Part shown: positions 6,706 through 13,609 of the stretch, one piece after another
Layout of the letters: every line of letters starts with the position of its first letter
How positions within the stretch are numbered: the stretch's first letter is position 1
From: Clostridia bacterium
Lineage (GTDB): Bacteria > Bacillota_A > Clostridia > Oscillospirales > CAG-272
Assembly: GCA_017468115.1 (NCBI GenBank)
Contig: JAFUJS010000035.1
Span: 1 to 18,949, forward strand
Direction: 5' to 3'
DNA: 18,949 nucleotides
The notes under the pieces: generated by a model
The model's input: only the letters and a program-made list of their open reading frames with translations
The model's database searches: none
What the model was told of the DNA's origin: nothing
Position numbers and translations under genes: made by a program

Positions 6706-8330
6706 ATCAGGTAACTCACCTTTGGGAGCTTTATGAAAGAGGGCTTGACTATCAAGCATCAATAGGACTCCGTGAGTCTATCCCTACATTTGTTAGCTTT
6801 TTTGAGGGAAAGCAATGGCCACAGCCTACTCCAAGCACTAAAAACCTTCCACGTCCGGTTGTCAACATCGTAAAAATGATATGTAGAAGTAAAAAATCCG
6901 CCGTTTTATCTACTCCGGTAAGAATTTTTTATAAAAGCCTATCACCCTTTACCGATATTGACAAGCTAAACGACTTTGCCAGCTGCCTTTTCAAGGAGCT
7001 TGACCAGGAGGAAATTGACAGACGTGCAATTGACGACGGCGTTAAAAAGGGCTCCTACTTCTATCATTATTATTGGGACCCAAGCGCCCCTTCTCTTTCA
7101 TCCTCGGAGCTGGGTGGTGTAAGGTGCGAGCTGATTGACCCCTTAAACATTTTCTTCTCCTGTCCAGAGGAGCTTAACGAGCAAAAGCAGGATTGGATTT
7201 TGATTTCCACAAGAAAAACCGTGGAGGAAATTAAGTCAATAGCGGACGAGGACATAGCCTTAGATTTTCTGGAGCCTGACACCAGAGTCAGCGCGTACGG
7301 AACAAAGGAGTCTGCCACAGAGAAGAAAATCACCCTACTGACCCGTTATTTTAGGCAAAACGGAGAGGTTTTTTGCGAAAGAGCGACAAAAAGCGCCATA
7401 ATTTCAAGACCATTTAGCCTAACACCTGACTTTACAGAGCTTAGTCAGCTTGACAATACAGTCAAAAAGACTGTAAAAAAGCAGGTTGCAACCCTTTATC
7501 CCGTGGTTTGCGGTTATTATGAAAAGAGGGAAGGCACAATTTACGGTCTTGGCGAGGTTGAGGGCTTGATTCCTAACCAAAAGGCAATCAATTTCAACAT
7601 AGCAATGAGCCTTCTGAATGCTCAAGAGTGCGCCTGGGGCAAGTATATTGCTCTTCCAAACGCGCTTAAGGGACAAAAAATCTCAAACTCTCCGGGTCAG
7701 GTCCTAATTGACTACTCGGGAACGGGTGAGGGCATTAAGAGAATGCCCGACGTGGGTCTTTCCCAGGTGCCGATGGCAATAACCACCGACATTACGGAGC
7801 TGACACGCATGGTGGCAGGCACCACAGAGGTCTTTACAGGCGACAGCTTCAACTCAAATCTATCCGGCTCGGCAATTGCCTACCTTCAGGCTCAGGCACA
7901 AATGCCAATTGAGGAGCTAAAAAACAATTTCTACATTGCCAAGAAGAAGCAGGGCATGGTTTTAGCCCAATTTATGAGGCTATACTACTACAAAAGAGCA
8001 TTTATTCGCACAAAAAGCGGCGAAAGTGGTAAAAGCGAGGAGTATTTTGACACATTTTTATCTCTAGAATATGAAAATTCTTCTCTTGAGGTTATCGTAG
8101 AGGCGGTTGGCGGAACAAAATCCAGCATTGCGCAGGACATTTCATTCCTTGACACATGCCTCAAAAATGGTTACATTTCCTTGGAAACCTACATAAATGC
8201 CTATCCCGACAGCGCGATTACAAATAAAAGCGCTCTTCTTAGACAAATTGAAAAGGAAAAATCATCAGAAATCAGCACCTTGAAAGCTGAAATCGAAAGC
8301 TTGAAATCCAAGCTGGAAGCAAAAGACTAA
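6678..8330 (+). CDS. Phage portal protein
   Basis: Forms the dodecameric ring at the capsid vertex through which DNA passes and to which terminase docks. The 550-residue protein starts at GTG (6678), 10 nt after AAGGAGG and inside the preceding gene. Portal-like features are the N-terminal helical region with FFEGKQWPQ (43-51), the N-terminal half wing around IDPLNIFFSC, the conserved Gln/Ala-rich crown region TEVFTGDS...SGSAIAYLQAQAQMPIEELK, and a long helix following it. The last 30 residues (IEKEKSSEISTLKAEIESLK) form a coiled coil. It follows the terminase and precedes the scaffold-like gene, as in tailed-phage head operons. No frameshift or internal stop is seen. Confidence 0.9.
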   Translation: MAQWQENNLNQVTHLWELYERGLDYQASIGLRESIPTFVSFFEGKQWPQPTPSTKNLPRPVVNIVKMICRSKKSAVLSTPVRIFYKSLSPFTDIDKLNDFASCLFKELDQEEIDRRAIDDGVKKGSYFYHYYWDPSAPSLSSSELGGVRCELIDPLNIFFSCPEELNEQKQDWILISTRKTVEEIKSIADEDIALDFLEPDTRVSAYGTKESATEKKITLLTRYFRQNGEVFCERATKSAIISRPFSLTPDFTELSQLDNTVKKTVKKQVATLYPVVCGYYEKREGTIYGLGEVEGLIPNQKAINFNIAMSLLNAQECAWGKYIALPNALKGQKISNSPGQVLIDYSGTGEGIKRMPDVGLSQVPMAITTDITELTRMVAGTTEVFTGDSFNSNLSGSAIAYLQAQAQMPIEELKNNFYIAKKKQGMVLAQFMRLYYYKRAFIRTKSGESGKSEEYFDTFLSLEYENSSLEVIVEAVGGTKSSIAQDISFLDTCLKNGYISLETYINAYPDSAITNKSALLRQIEKEKSSEISTLKAEIESLKSKLEAKD

Positions 8331-8345
8331 CAAATTTTTACCGAT

Positions 8346-8371
8346 GTTTTGCAACCTAAATTTTGCAAAAC
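8346..8371 (+). other. Hairpin after the portal gene
   Basis: GTTTTGCAA (8346-8354), an 8-nt loop and TTGCAAAAC (8363-8371) form a perfect 9-bp stem 13 nt after the portal stop region. No T-run follows, so RNA stability or processing is more likely than termination. Confidence 0.6.
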
Positions 8372-8374
8372 ACT

Positions 8375-8394
8375 CGACCCTGTGTCGATAATTT
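8375..8394 (-). repeat. CGACACAGGGTCG-type repeat, copy 5
   Basis: On the minus strand it reads AAATTATCGACACAGGGTCG, identical over these 20 bases to the copy at 9101-9120. It lies directly after the portal hairpin in the portal-scaffold gap. Confidence 0.7.
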
Positions 8395-8470
8395 AACGTT
8401 TTTTGGCACAGGCGCACATCTATATTTCTTCCTATTCAAAGGGAAGAAAAAGCATGAAAGCAGGAGTATT

Positions 8471-9073
8471 ATGGAAGTAAATTCAACAAATAACGCCTCA
8501 CTTAAGGCAGAGGAGCTTCCTTTGGCTGAAATCGCCCCGGAAATTAGTCAAAATAGCGACGCAGAGCCGACAAAGGAGGCGCCAAAAAGCGCACCACCTA
8601 TTGAATCAGAGCAAAACATGCCATCAAGTCCAGTCTTAGAGGCACAGGACAAGACATTGGAGCGCTTTTATAAGCTAATTAAGGATTTTTTCACACTCCC
8701 CAACCAAGAAACCAACCCAAACGATGTTGATAATTCAAGCAGCGCAACCACCTTTGGCGAAGACTTACCCAAAGACGACCTAAAGAAAATGGCAAGCGAC
8801 CCCGATTTTAACCTCTTTAGAAGGTCCAGAGGCTCAGAATACAGCCTTTCACAGCAATACAAGGACTACTTAGAGCTTAGCGCCAGCATAGAAAAGCGTG
8901 TTACAGAGCAACTGCTTGCTAAGCTAGCCACAAAAAGGTCCTCTGTCGGCTCGCTTTCCTCAAGCGAAAGAGCCGAGGGCGACTATTTTACAAAGGAGCA
9001 GGTTCTTCGTATGTCAGAGGAGCAAATCAGACGCAACTTTGACAAAATTAGGCAGAGCCAAGCCAAGTGGTAA
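8471..9073 (+). CDS. Putative capsid scaffold protein
   Basis: A 200-residue acidic, low-complexity protein just before the capsid gene, which is the usual place for a scaffold. ATG 8471 is chosen because AGGAG stands 4 nt upstream; the frame stays open further 5' but without a ribosome site. The N-terminal 80 residues are rich in Glu, Ser, Pro and Asn and probably disordered; the middle is helical. The C-terminus, YFTKEQVLRMSEEQIRRNFD then KIRQSQAKW, resembles the short conserved tail of phage scaffold and minor head proteins, which often contacts the coat protein. No protease signature is present. A short upstream ATG (8454) could start an 8-codon peptide overlapping the start. Role is inferred from position and tail motif. 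Confidence 0.72.
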   Translation: MEVNSTNNASLKAEELPLAEIAPEISQNSDAEPTKEAPKSAPPIESEQNMPSSPVLEAQDKTLERFYKLIKDFFTLPNQETNPNDVDNSSSATTFGEDLPKDDLKKMASDPDFNLFRRSRGSEYSLSQQYKDYLELSASIEKRVTEQLLAKLATKRSSVGSLSSSERAEGDYFTKEQVLRMSEEQIRRNFDKIRQSQAKW

Positions 9074-9091
9074 AGAGTAAAAATTCGGGTC

Positions 9092-9129
9092 AAAAATCGG
9101 AAATTATCGACACAGGGTCGGCTGTTTTT
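9092..9129 (+). repeat. CGACACAGGGTCG-type repeat, copy 6
   Basis: The cleanest 38-bp version: A-run, GGAAATTATCGACACAGGGT, CGGCTG, T-run. It lies between the scaffold and capsid genes. The CGAC/GTCG stem could form a small hairpin. Confidence 0.7.
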
Positions 9130-9133
9130 AAAA

Positions 9134-9228
9134 TAATGCACTTAAATTTTCCACCTACAAGAGGACAAATTTAGCATTAAAAGCCTGTGGCTTTAATGTT
9201 TCCCGTAAGTATTCCGCAAAATTACTTA
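9134..9228 (+). promoter_or_regulatory. Structured leader of the capsid gene
   Basis: Three consecutive inverted repeats occupy the leader. (1) TAATGC + TAAATTT pairs with AAATTTA + GCATTA (9134-9149 / 9167-9179), a 13-bp stem with a 3-nt bulge. (2) ATTAAAAGCC pairs with GGCTTTAAT (9176-9185 / 9189-9197). (3) TAAGTA pairs with TACTTA (9206-9211 / 9223-9228). Stems 1 and 2 share bases 9176-9179 and so compete at their junction. The ribosome site AGGAG (9233-9237) follows. RNA stabilisation or translational boosting of capsid synthesis is plausible. Confidence 0.5.
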
Positions 9229-9243
9229 TTTTAGGAGAAAAAT

Positions 9244-10086
9244 ATGGCATTTACTAACTTTATTCCTTCAGTTTGGGCAGAATCCATCAACAGAGAGCTT
9301 GAAAGAGCCTGTGTTTTCCTTGAGGACTGTAACAGACAGTATGAGGGTCTTGTTGCAGGCAAGGGCGACAGCGTCCACATTCTCGGTGTTGGCAAGCCAA
9401 CCATTAAGAGTCTTGAAAGAGAGAACGCAAGCGGCGAGATTGACTCTGCAGAAGAAATCGAGGACACATCTGTAATCCTTAACATCAACCAAATCCGTTA
9501 TTTCAACTACAAGGTGGGCGACATTGACAAGGCGCAGTCCGTTGGCGGTCTTATGGACACACTCTCTCAGGAAACCTCCGAGGGTCTGGCTAACGAAATC
9601 GACAAGTTTATCGCAAACATGGCGACAAGTGCAGATGTTACAACGCTCGCAAGCGCCGCGCAGGTTGTTACAAAGGAAAACGTCCTCTCGATCCTCGATG
9701 ATGCAATTGAAAAGTTGCAGGAAAACGACGTAAACATGGCATCAGGGGTTACAATCACAGTATCTCCACGCTTCTACAAGCTTTTCAAGCAGGCATACAT
9801 CGGCAAAAACACCGACAATGTGTCAGCTCTTGAGAACGGAAGAGTAGCTATGTACGGTAATGTTACAATCAAGCTTTCAAACAACGTGGCAAAAACCGAG
9901 GAAGGCGCAGTTGACAACATTATGATCAGAACAAAGAGAGCTATCGCCTTTGTAAACCCACTTACTCACACAGAGGCATATCGTCCGGAAAAGTCCTTTG
10001 CTGACGCGGTTAAGGGCTACGCTCTCTTTGATGGCAAGGTTGTAAGACCCAAGGAAATTATCAACATTAACGTAAAGTACGCATAA
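9244..10086 (+). CDS. Phage major capsid protein
   Basis: A 280-residue coat protein, the shell subunit of the head. It begins MAFTNFIPSVWAESINRELE, an opening common in phage coat proteins of this size. Other marks are the early Gly/Asp-rich loop GKGDSVHILGVGKPTI, the central helix QETSEGLANEIDKFIANMAT, the VTKENVLSILDDAIEKLQEN helix typical of HK97-fold A-domains, and the late VSPRFYKLFKQAYIGK and AYRPEKSFADAVKGYALFDG segments. The ATG lies 6 nt after AGGAG. It is the last gene of the module and is followed by a strong terminator. Coding is intact. No separate head protease or neck genes follow. Confidence 0.9.
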   Translation: MAFTNFIPSVWAESINRELERACVFLEDCNRQYEGLVAGKGDSVHILGVGKPTIKSLERENASGEIDSAEEIEDTSVILNINQIRYFNYKVGDIDKAQSVGGLMDTLSQETSEGLANEIDKFIANMATSADVTTLASAAQVVTKENVLSILDDAIEKLQENDVNMASGVTITVSPRFYKLFKQAYIGKNTDNVSALENGRVAMYGNVTIKLSNNVAKTEEGAVDNIMIRTKRAIAFVNPLTHTEAYRPEKSFADAVKGYALFDGKVVRPKEIININVKYA

Positions 10087-10111
10087 GCAGCCATTTTAGG
10101 TTAATTGCATT

Positions 10112-10143
10112 AAAAAGGAGCAGATACAGGTCTGCTCCTTTTT
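10112..10143 (+). terminator. Terminator of the head module
   Basis: AAAAAGGAGCAGA, loop TACAGG, TCTGCTCCTTTTT: a 13-bp perfect stem with a T-run, 25 nt after the capsid stop. Confidence 0.92.
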
Positions 10144-10253
10144 CTCTTCAAAATAGTACTGTTTTGAGGCTTGTACGGCACAAACGGCAAGTAGACGGGA
10201 AATTTATAAATATTCTTAGTTATTTGTATATTTATTCTATCTTAATTTTGATT

Positions 10254-10276
10254 TTATCGACCCAGTGTCTGTAATT
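10254..10276 (-). repeat. CGACACAGGGTCG-type repeat, copy 7 (diverged)
   Basis: On the minus strand it reads AATTACAGACACTGGGTCGA, one mismatch from the corresponding part of copy 3 inside the terminase gene. It lies in the capsid-noc gap. Confidence 0.5.
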
Positions 10277-10499
10277 CATTTTTTGCCGCTCTCTATTTGT
10301 GCATATTTATACATTATTTTTTTAAAAAATTGAAATTTTATAGATTTTTAGCCTGTTTTTTGCATTTTTAGCGCATAAAGCACCACTTTTTAACCAAAAG
10401 CGCCTGTTTTTAAGAGCTTTTGAGCCATTTTTACCTAAAAAGACCCATATTTACAGCGCATTGTGGCATTTTTCTTGGTCGAGAAATGTTATTATTAGC

Positions 10500-10518
10500 T
10501 TGGAAATAGTATTTCCAA
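10500..10518. promoter_or_regulatory. Perfect palindrome upstream of noc
   Basis: TTGGAAAT-AGT-ATTTCCAA is an 8-bp perfect inverted repeat ending 5 nt before the noc ribosome site (AAGGAGG, 10524-10530). It could be an operator, or an RNA hairpin affecting translation. Its half-sites point the opposite way from those in a Noc binding site. Confidence 0.5.
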
Positions 10519-10538
10519 TAAAAAAGGAGGTAAAAGCA

Positions 10539-11399
10539 TTGAAAACAGAAGAAATTGAAGAAAAAACAGCCCTACCAAGCAAAATTTGGTCCTTGGAAAC
10601 CGCAAAAATCGTCCCAAATCCAAGCCAGCCAAGGAAAATCTTTGTAGAAGAGCAAATTTTAAGGCTTGCAGACAGTATAAGGCAATTCGGCATCATTCAG
10701 CCCCTTACAGTTCGAAGGGTTGACGAGTGCTACGAGCTAATTTCGGGAGAAAGAAGGCTGCGAGCCGCACAGGAGCTGGGAATGAAATATGTTCCCTGCA
10801 TTATATCAAACGCAACCGAGGTGGAAAGTGCCGAGATTTCGATTATCGAAAATCTTATGCGAGAGGATCTGAACATTTTTGAGCAGGCGCTGGCGATTCA
10901 AGCACTAATGGACACCCACGGACTTACCCAGGAGCAAATTGCAACAAAGTTATCAAACAGCCAATCCTTTGTAGCAAACAAGCTAAGGCTTCTGAGGCTT
11001 ACACAAGAGGAACGAGAAAAGATTTTAGAGCACAAGCTGTCAGAAAGGCATGCAAGAGCGCTTTTGAGGGTATTCGACCCCGAAACTCGAGCAAGGCTGC
11101 TTAAGCAAATTATAGACGAGGGTTTAAACGTCGCAAAAACAGAGGAAATTGTGGACAAGCTGGTGGCTAAACCGGCAAAGGAAGAAAAGCAAGCTATATA
11201 CAAGGACATTGGAGCCTTTATGACAGCAATCAACCGTGCAATAGAAACCGCATCAAGAGGCGGCTTTAAGGTTAAAAGCAGAAAAATCGAAAATGATAAC
11301 TTCACAGAGCTTACAATTCTCATCCCTAAAGCCCAAGAGAGCGCCATTTTGGAAAGTTCCCTAGAATTCCAACTAGTAACAAGCAAGAAAACAAGCTAG
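10539..11399 (+). CDS. noc: Nucleoid occlusion protein Noc (ParB paralogue)
   Basis: A ParB-family CTP switch and DNA-binding protein that keeps division away from the nucleoid. Start TTG 10539 is chosen because AAGGAGG ends 8 nt upstream, giving 286 residues; an upstream ATG at 10461 has no ribosome site. Visible parts are QPRKIF (30-35), the CTP-binding GERRLRA (70-76), ENLMRED (104-110), and a helix-turn-helix LTQEQIATKLSNSQSFVANK. Gln142 and Lys148 in the recognition region correspond to the Noc-type specificity residues; the ParB downstream has Arg and Thr there. The C-terminal helix ending ELTILIP matches Noc rather than ParB. The N-terminus (MKTEEIEEKTALPSK) lacks an obvious amphipathic membrane helix like that of Bacillus Noc, so membrane attachment is uncertain. 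Gene order noc-parA-parB matches Bacillus. Confidence 0.87.
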   Translation: MKTEEIEEKTALPSKIWSLETAKIVPNPSQPRKIFVEEQILRLADSIRQFGIIQPLTVRRVDECYELISGERRLRAAQELGMKYVPCIISNATEVESAEISIIENLMREDLNIFEQALAIQALMDTHGLTQEQIATKLSNSQSFVANKLRLLRLTQEEREKILEHKLSERHARALLRVFDPETRARLLKQIIDEGLNVAKTEEIVDKLVAKPAKEEKQAIYKDIGAFMTAINRAIETASRGGFKVKSRKIENDNFTELTILIPKAQESAILESSLEFQLVTSKKTS

Positions 11400-11440
11400 C
11401 AAGAATCAAGTCAAACGAGGCTTAAGCAAAAAAATCAAAC

Positions 11441-11468
11441 AAAAGTCCCACCATGGTGGGACTTTTTT
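11441..11468. terminator. Terminator of noc
   Basis: AAAAGTCCCACCA/TGGTGGGACTTTT is a perfect 26-bp palindrome with a T-run beyond it, 42 nt after the noc stop. Symmetry would allow action on both strands. Confidence 0.9.
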
Positions 11469-11672
11469 CTATGCTAACGCACTTATTTGTTCGTTTTAGT
11501 TAGTTGCCTAACGTTTATTTAATATCAAAATATAGAAAATGCGCGAAATTATTGAGGAAAACGATTGAAAACATGGAGTACAAGGTATGTTTTAGGTTAT
11601 TAACCATAGAAAAACATTGTGGTTAGCCATGAAGTAGTATATATTGAACAGGTGCAAGGCGGATTAATTAGG

Positions 11673-11688
11673 TGTTCCACGTGAAACA
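11673..11688. promoter_or_regulatory. parS: parS site 1
   Basis: TGTTCCACGTGAAACA, one mismatch to the consensus TGTTTCACGTGAAACA bound by ParB. Confidence 0.9.
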
Positions 11689-11947
11689 ATTTAGCGCAAA
11701 CGCGTACAAAAAGTTAAGAAAATTTGTATAAAACTAGCTCTGTGTGAGGTGTTATTATAGAGTGCTGTGCCAAGGAAACGGGGGGGTGAACAAGAGATTG
11801 ATCGCTCAGTATTAAGTAATACGTAAGTAAGCGTGGAAAGGAGATCATTTGTCTGGTGTAGAGTGGAATATGAGCGCTCTAAAAGGACAAGGGATAACTC
11901 TTGTTTAAAAGAGGCAAAAACCAAGCTTAAAAACCAAATTTGCCATA

Positions 11948-11963
11948 TGTTTCACGTGGAACA
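11948..11963. promoter_or_regulatory. parS: parS site 2
   Basis: TGTTTCACGTGGAACA, one mismatch to consensus. The sequence also reads ATG-TTT-CAC-GTG-GAA-CAA, but the frame closes after 30 codons. Confidence 0.9.
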
Positions 11964-12049
11964 ATTTAGCGGCGAAAAGAGCGCGGGAGAGGGGTTTATT
12001 TATAATTGGGAAGGAGAGCTTTCCACAGAGAAGCGCTAAAAAGTTTTCG

Positions 12050-12065
12050 TGTTTCACGTGAAACA
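12050..12065. promoter_or_regulatory. parS: parS site 3 (perfect)
   Basis: TGTTTCACGTGAAACA, identical to the consensus. Confidence 0.97.
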
Positions 12066-12319
12066 AACGCACACCCTCTATGTGGCGCGAAATCGGTTAA
12101 AAAAGTCCTAAATAAAGTTATTATAGCGGTTATTTTTCCCTTCCGGTAGGCAAAGGTATGTTTTTTGTTAGCAAAGAACAAGGAAGAGAGGAGTGTTATA
12201 TTTTGAACGGCGGAGAGCGTAAAATTAACAGTTGAAATTCGCAAGAAAAGGCGGGATTGGTTGCTTTTTGTTGTAGGGTAGGGGTTGTAAATAAAGAATG
12301 GCGGATAAGTGTAGGCGCG

Positions 12320-12335
12320 CGTTTCACATGGAACA
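12320..12335. promoter_or_regulatory. parS: parS-like site 4 (degenerate)
   Basis: CGTTTCACATGGAACA, three mismatches, one in the central CACGTG. Binding is likely weaker. Confidence 0.6.
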
Positions 12336-12575
12336 ATCGCTGTTAACCAACCAATCTGTTTAAGGAGGCTCGGCAAGTTGATTGTGCGGCGGCGGGGCGG
12401 GCACGACGTTATTTAAGAACTTAATACAGGAGATTAAGGAAACTTTTATAGGTGCTTGGGCTTAAAAACGGAGAAAATGCGGGGGTGGTGTGTGAACCTT
12501 ATGTTTACATGGAAAAATGGGTTTAGTTTGTTAAGCATGTTGTCAATATGAGCAGAAAGGTAGATATACATTTTA

Positions 12576-12591
12576 CGTTTCACGTGGAACA
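12576..12591. promoter_or_regulatory. parS: parS site 5
   Basis: CGTTTCACGTGGAACA, two mismatches, with an intact CACGTG centre. Confidence 0.85.
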
Positions 12592-12670
12592 ATATACCCA
12601 ACTATGGGTTAATTTTTTACCGATAACGGGAGGTTTGGTTTTGAAGTGAGAACAAGGCAGGTGCGCTTTG

Positions 12671-12686
12671 TGTTTCACGTGAAACG
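12671..12686. promoter_or_regulatory. parS: parS site 6
   Basis: TGTTTCACGTGAAACG, one mismatch at the last base. It lies 60 bp upstream of the parA promoter, where bound ParB could affect parAB transcription. Confidence 0.92.
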
Positions 12687-12745
12687 GTTGGTACGGGTGG
12701 TGCAAATTTTCCTGCAAATTATATGTAAAAATCCGTGTTTTGGTA

Positions 12746-12774
12746 TTGATTTTCCCTTTTTGTCGTGTTATACT
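12746..12774 (+). promoter_or_regulatory. Promoter of parA-parB
   Basis: TTGATT (12746-12751), a 17-nt spacer and TATACT (12769-12774), about 50 nt before the parA start. Confidence 0.7.
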
Positions 12775-12822
12775 CTTATTAAAGAGCTTTTTCTTTAATA
12801 TTCAGAAAGGACAAGTGTAGCC

Positions 12823-13596
12823 GTGAATATCATTTCCTTTGCCAACCAAAAGGGTGGCGTTGGTAAGACAACCTCTGCTATTAACTGCGCATCATCACTT
12901 GGAGTGCTGGGCAAAAGAGTTTTGCTCATAGATTTAGACCCACAAGGCAGCGCAACAAGCGGTGTAGGATTACATAAAAACGCATTAAAATATTCCTCTT
13001 ATGATATATTGGTAGGAAAATGCGACGATATTTACAAGGCGATTATCGAAACCAACTACAAGAACCTTTCCGTTTTGCCATCAAATATGTCCTTGGCAGG
13101 TGCCGAGCTAGAGCTTTCTCGCATGGAAAGGCGTGAGTTTTATCTCAAAAACCAGTTAGCAAGATTAAAAGAGGACAGAGCTTTTGATTACATTATTATA
13201 GATTGCCCACCGTCTTTGGGGGTGGTAACTATAAATGCCCTATCGGCATCAAACTACGTAATTATACCTGCACAATGCGAGTTTTACGCACTTGAGGGGC
13301 TTACACAGCTTATGATGTCAATTAAGGCTATTAAGGAAAGGTATAATCCAAGGCTAATTATCTGTGGAATATTAATAACAATGTACAATTCTCGCTTAAG
13401 ACTTTCGTCAGAGGTATTAAATGAGCTGGAAAAATACTACGATGGTTTGCTTTTTGACACAAAAATCTCTCGCTCGGTAACTCTTTGTGAGGCACCAAGC
13501 TTTGGAGAGCCGATAAATTATTACTCAAAATATTCAAAGGGAAGCTTAGAATACGCCAAGCTTTCCAAAGAAATCATTACCAGAATAGAAGGATAG
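12823..13596 (+). CDS. parA: Chromosome partition ATPase ParA (Soj)
   Basis: A 257-residue Walker-type ATPase that binds the nucleoid as an ATP dimer and is released by ParB, moving or organising the origin region. It starts at GTG 12823 behind AGAAAGGA. The deviant Walker A is KGGVGKTT (10-17) with the signature Lys10 and Lys15; Walker A-prime is LLIDLDPQG (34-42); Walker B is YIIIDCPPS further on. The protein begins directly at the first strand with no N-terminal helix-turn-helix, as in chromosomal Soj rather than plasmid ParA of the type with a DNA-binding extension. parB follows 13 nt later. The parS cluster lies immediately upstream. Confidence 0.96.
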   Translation: MNIISFANQKGGVGKTTSAINCASSLGVLGKRVLLIDLDPQGSATSGVGLHKNALKYSSYDILVGKCDDIYKAIIETNYKNLSVLPSNMSLAGAELELSRMERREFYLKNQLARLKEDRAFDYIIIDCPPSLGVVTINALSASNYVIIPAQCEFYALEGLTQLMMSIKAIKERYNPRLIICGILITMYNSRLRLSSEVLNELEKYYDGLLFDTKISRSVTLCEAPSFGEPINYYSKYSKGSLEYAKLSKEIITRIEG

Positions 13597-13609
13597 GAGA
13601 AAAATCAAG

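Larger units (their letters stand above)
10144..10538. other. AT-rich noncoding stretch before noc, with phased T-tracts
   Basis: No gene is seen. Between 10345 and 10432 runs of four to six T are centred near 10347, 10358, 10367, 10389, 10409, 10419 and 10430, close to a 10.5-bp phase with two slots not filled by a T-run. That arrangement predicts intrinsic curvature. CGGGAAAT at 10196-10203 equals half of the known Noc site. A clear noc promoter is not visible; TATTAT at 10490-10495 is a weak -10 candidate. Confidence 0.55.
11469..12822. other. 1.35-kb noncoding parS region
   Basis: No ORF here has a convincing ribosome site or recognisable family. Six parS-like sites are spread through it (separate entries), spaced 275, 102, 270, 256 and 95 bp. 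The first two share the flank AACAATTTAGCG after the site. G-rich patches occur near 11780 and 12390. I found no cluster of TTATCCACA-type DnaA boxes, so an origin is not supported. The likely job is a ParB loading centromere. Confidence 0.7.

Noticed and set aside
10196..10203. Noc binding site upstream of noc (CGGGAAAT).
   Set aside because: Only the right half of the 14-bp site is present.
10461..10538. Upstream ATG extension of noc (26 residues).
   Set aside because: It has no ribosome site and would include the palindrome and the AAGGAGG as coding sequence; the TTG at 10539 is well placed.
11833..12376. ORFs of 68 and 126 codons in the parS region, one containing MFHVEQ as in some rsmG starts.
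   Set aside because: The MFHVEQ motif is just parS read as codons, the frame closes after 30 codons, and no family features follow.
12502..12517. Seventh parS-like site, TGTTTACATGGAAAAA.
   Set aside because: It has lost the central CACGTG and differs from the consensus at several positions.
11469..12822. Replication origin (oriC).
   Set aside because: The partition locus suggests the origin is near, but no cluster of DnaA boxes or AT-rich unwinding element with boxes is seen.
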